A stretch of DNA of 64,000 nucleotides from Oceanobacillus salinisoli (GTDB taxonomy: Bacteria > Bacillota > Bacilli > Bacillales > Amphibacillaceae). A program made the translations under genes and the position numbers. Location of the stretch: NCBI RefSeq assembly GCF_009733865.1, contig NZ_WOFB01000012.1, forward strand, positions 62,001 through 126,000. The letters run 5' to 3'. Below, piece after piece: positions 62,422-64,000 of the stretch. The notes beneath the pieces are model-generated. The model was not told where the DNA came from and did not search any database. It saw only the letters and a program-made list of their open reading frames with translations. Position 1 is the stretch's first letter. Every line of letters begins with the position of its first letter.

Positions 62422-64000
62422 ATGGATGTAAAAGGCAAAATACTATTTTTACTATGCTTATTAGTATTAGTTTTAGCTGCTTGTGGTGGGGGTGGAGATA
62501 CAGAGGAAACACCTGCAGAAGAAAACAATGAAGATGCGACAGAAAACCAGGCGGCTAAAGAAGGGGATCAAGTACTTAATTTCATTAATGGCGATACCAT
62601 TCCTTCGATGGATCCATCCATGGCAACAGACGAATATGGATTTCAGTTTTTAGGAGCGACGATGGAAGGATTGTACCGCTTAAATGAAAATGCAGAACCT
62701 GTAGAAGGGATTGCGGAAGGTCATGAAGTAAGTGATGACGGATTAACATGGACTTTTAATTTACGTGAAGACGCTACATGGTCCAATGGTGATCCTGTAA
62801 CAGCACATGACTTTGTCTATGCTTGGCAGCGTGCAGTTAACCCAGAAACGGGATCAGAGTATGGTCCATACATGATGGGTGGCGTTATTAAAAATGCCGA
62901 TGCAGTAAATGCAGGGGAAGCAGAGTTGGAAGAACTGGGTGTAAGAGCGGAGGATGATTACACGTTAGTGGTAGAACTGGAGCAGCCTGTCCCTTATTTT
63001 GAGTCATTAACTACTTTTGGAACATTTTTACCACTAAATGAGGAGTTTGTTGAGGAGCAAGGAGATAACTTTGCAACAAGTACCGATACTCTTTTATTCA
63101 ATGGACCGTTCACACTAGAGAATTGGACAAGTACGGCAAGTGAATGGGATCTTGTGAAGAATGAAGATTATTGGGATGCAGAAACAGTACAGTTGGATCG
63201 AATTCATCATACTGTTGTAAAAGATTCGACAACACAAGTAAGGCTATATGAAGAAGGAACGGTAGACCGGGCTGGCATTTCGTCCGATTTAGTTGATCAA
63301 TACTCAACCCATGAGGACTATCAAGTGACTCCGGAAACGTCAGTGTTCTATCTCAAATTAAATCAAACTCGAAATGAAGCGTTAGCTAATAAAAATATTC
63401 GTGCAGCGATAAGCAGAGCGTTTAACAAAGAAGCATTAGTAGATGAAATTTTAAACAATGGATCAATCGTTGCAAACGGTATTGTTCCAGCTAATTTTAC
63501 TCCAATGCCTGAATCTGGTGAGGACTTCCGTGAAGCAAGTGGGGACCTGGTAACTTACGATGTGGAAGCTGCTCAGGAATACTGGGAAAAAGGACTGGAA
63601 GAGCTTGGAACAGATACAGTCGAACTGAAATTATTGGGTGGCGATACGGAAACTTCTAAAGTAATGAATGAATATATTGCAAATCAATTATCAACCAACT
63701 TACCAGGGCTAAACGTGACATTGAAAAATGTCCCATTTGAACAGCGTTTGGATTTAGACACTGCCATGGATTATGATATCCAAGTAGCAGGATGGGGACC
63801 TGACTATCTTGATCCAAATACTTTCTTAAACTTATGGGTAACTGATGGCGGAAACAACAAGATGGGTTATTCCAATTCTGAATATGATGCTTTAATTGAA
63901 GAAGCAGCAACAGAACTTGCTACGGATAATGAGGCTCGCTATGAAAACTTCCTGGAAGCCGAAAGAATCTTGTTTGAAGATGCGGCAATAGCACCAATTT
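62422..64000 (+). CDS. Oligopeptide ABC solute-binding lipoprotein (OppA/DppE type), partial
   Basis: 526 residues are visible before the window ends, close to the full length of about 545. Signal peptide with lipobox VLAAC near residue 21, then an acidic linker. LNFINGDTIPSMDPSMATDE, GLTWTFNLREDATWSNGDPV and HDFVYAWQRAVNPETGS are the OppA signature region. It binds peptides outside the membrane and passes them to an Opp permease. GAGGAGG lies 11 bases before ATG 62422. The dead remnant at 61061 is a paralogue of its C-terminus. Confidence 0.92.
   Translation, partial: MDVKGKILFLLCLLVLVLAACGGGGDTEETPAEENNEDATENQAAKEGDQVLNFINGDTIPSMDPSMATDEYGFQFLGATMEGLYRLNENAEPVEGIAEGHEVSDDGLTWTFNLREDATWSNGDPVTAHDFVYAWQRAVNPETGSEYGPYMMGGVIKNADAVNAGEAELEELGVRAEDDYTLVVELEQPVPYFESLTTFGTFLPLNEEFVEEQGDNFATSTDTLLFNGPFTLENWTSTASEWDLVKNEDYWDAETVQLDRIHHTVVKDSTTQVRLYEEGTVDRAGISSDLVDQYSTHEDYQVTPETSVFYLKLNQTRNEALANKNIRAAISRAFNKEALVDEILNNGSIVANGIVPANFTPMPESGEDFREASGDLVTYDVEAAQEYWEKGLEELGTDTVELKLLGGDTETSKVMNEYIANQLSTNLPGLNVTLKNVPFEQRLDLDTAMDYDIQVAGWGPDYLDPNTFLNLWVTDGGNNKMGYSNSEYDALIEEAATELATDNEARYENFLEAERILFEDAAIAPI

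Overview
The window looks like chromosomal DNA of a low-GC, endospore-former-type Firmicute of the Bacillaceae, probably a salt- or alkali-tolerant genus close to Oceanobacillus or Virgibacillus. The evidence is strong AGGAGG-type ribosome binding sites, U-run terminators, DesK/DesR, a SinR-like regulator, a NaChBac-type sodium channel, Bacillus-style gltAB, and many Bacillaceae-type dispersed intergenic repeats. The genus is inference; there is no rRNA or tRNA in the window.

Layout. 0-13.9 kb: a cut NAD(P)/FAD oxidoreductase, a LysM plus beta-propeller protein, a DinG/YpvA-like helicase, a Nudix hydrolase, a stand-alone purC, the des-desK-desR membrane-fluidity locus, a nitrilase-family amidase, WrbA, a voltage-gated Na+ channel and a luciferase-family oxidoreductase. 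14-23.2 kb: SinR-like repressor, glutamate synthase gltA-gltB, and an RlmN paralogue. 23.3-29.8 kb: a decayed stretch with broken Uma2, catalase and asparagine synthetase genes, a GGDEF protein, an actin-like ParM/Alp-type ATPase with a ribbon-helix-helix partner, and a DUF421 protein. 30.2-38.7 kb: a metallo-hydrolase, a three-gene ABC importer of the TrpXYZ type, and a class I ribonucleotide reductase operon (alpha, NrdI, beta). 38.7-41.4 kb: small accessory genes including an antitoxin-like protein and a MazF-type toxin-antitoxin pair. 41.5-53 kb: amidase, flavodoxin-like reductase, EamA transporter, DoxX protein, Cu/Zn superoxide dismutase lipoprotein, MFS transporter, DUF3784 protein and a SWIM-SNF2 helicase. 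53-64 kb: an unfamiliar three-part regulator, a peptide-type solute-binding protein, an opp/dpp operon, and a second solute-binding protein cut by the window end.

The two signals I find most interesting are, first, the reductase leader: two NrdR-like boxes 32 bp apart over the promoter, then a cobalamin riboswitch with its own terminator, so two separate inputs appear to control B12-independent deoxyribonucleotide synthesis. Second, a chromosomal actin-like partition-type pair with short repeated motifs upstream.

A third theme is the intergenic DNA. At least six dispersed repeat families occur: a 38-bp repeat that abuts gene edges, a 300-bp element closed by a long terminal stem, a MITE-like element with GGAAATACAC ends, a hairpin element lying inside broken genes, a 60-bp family, and 21/42-bp phased tandem repeats placed between convergent genes. 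Several start codons were moved from the longest open frame to match ribosome binding sites; these cases are stated in the entries.
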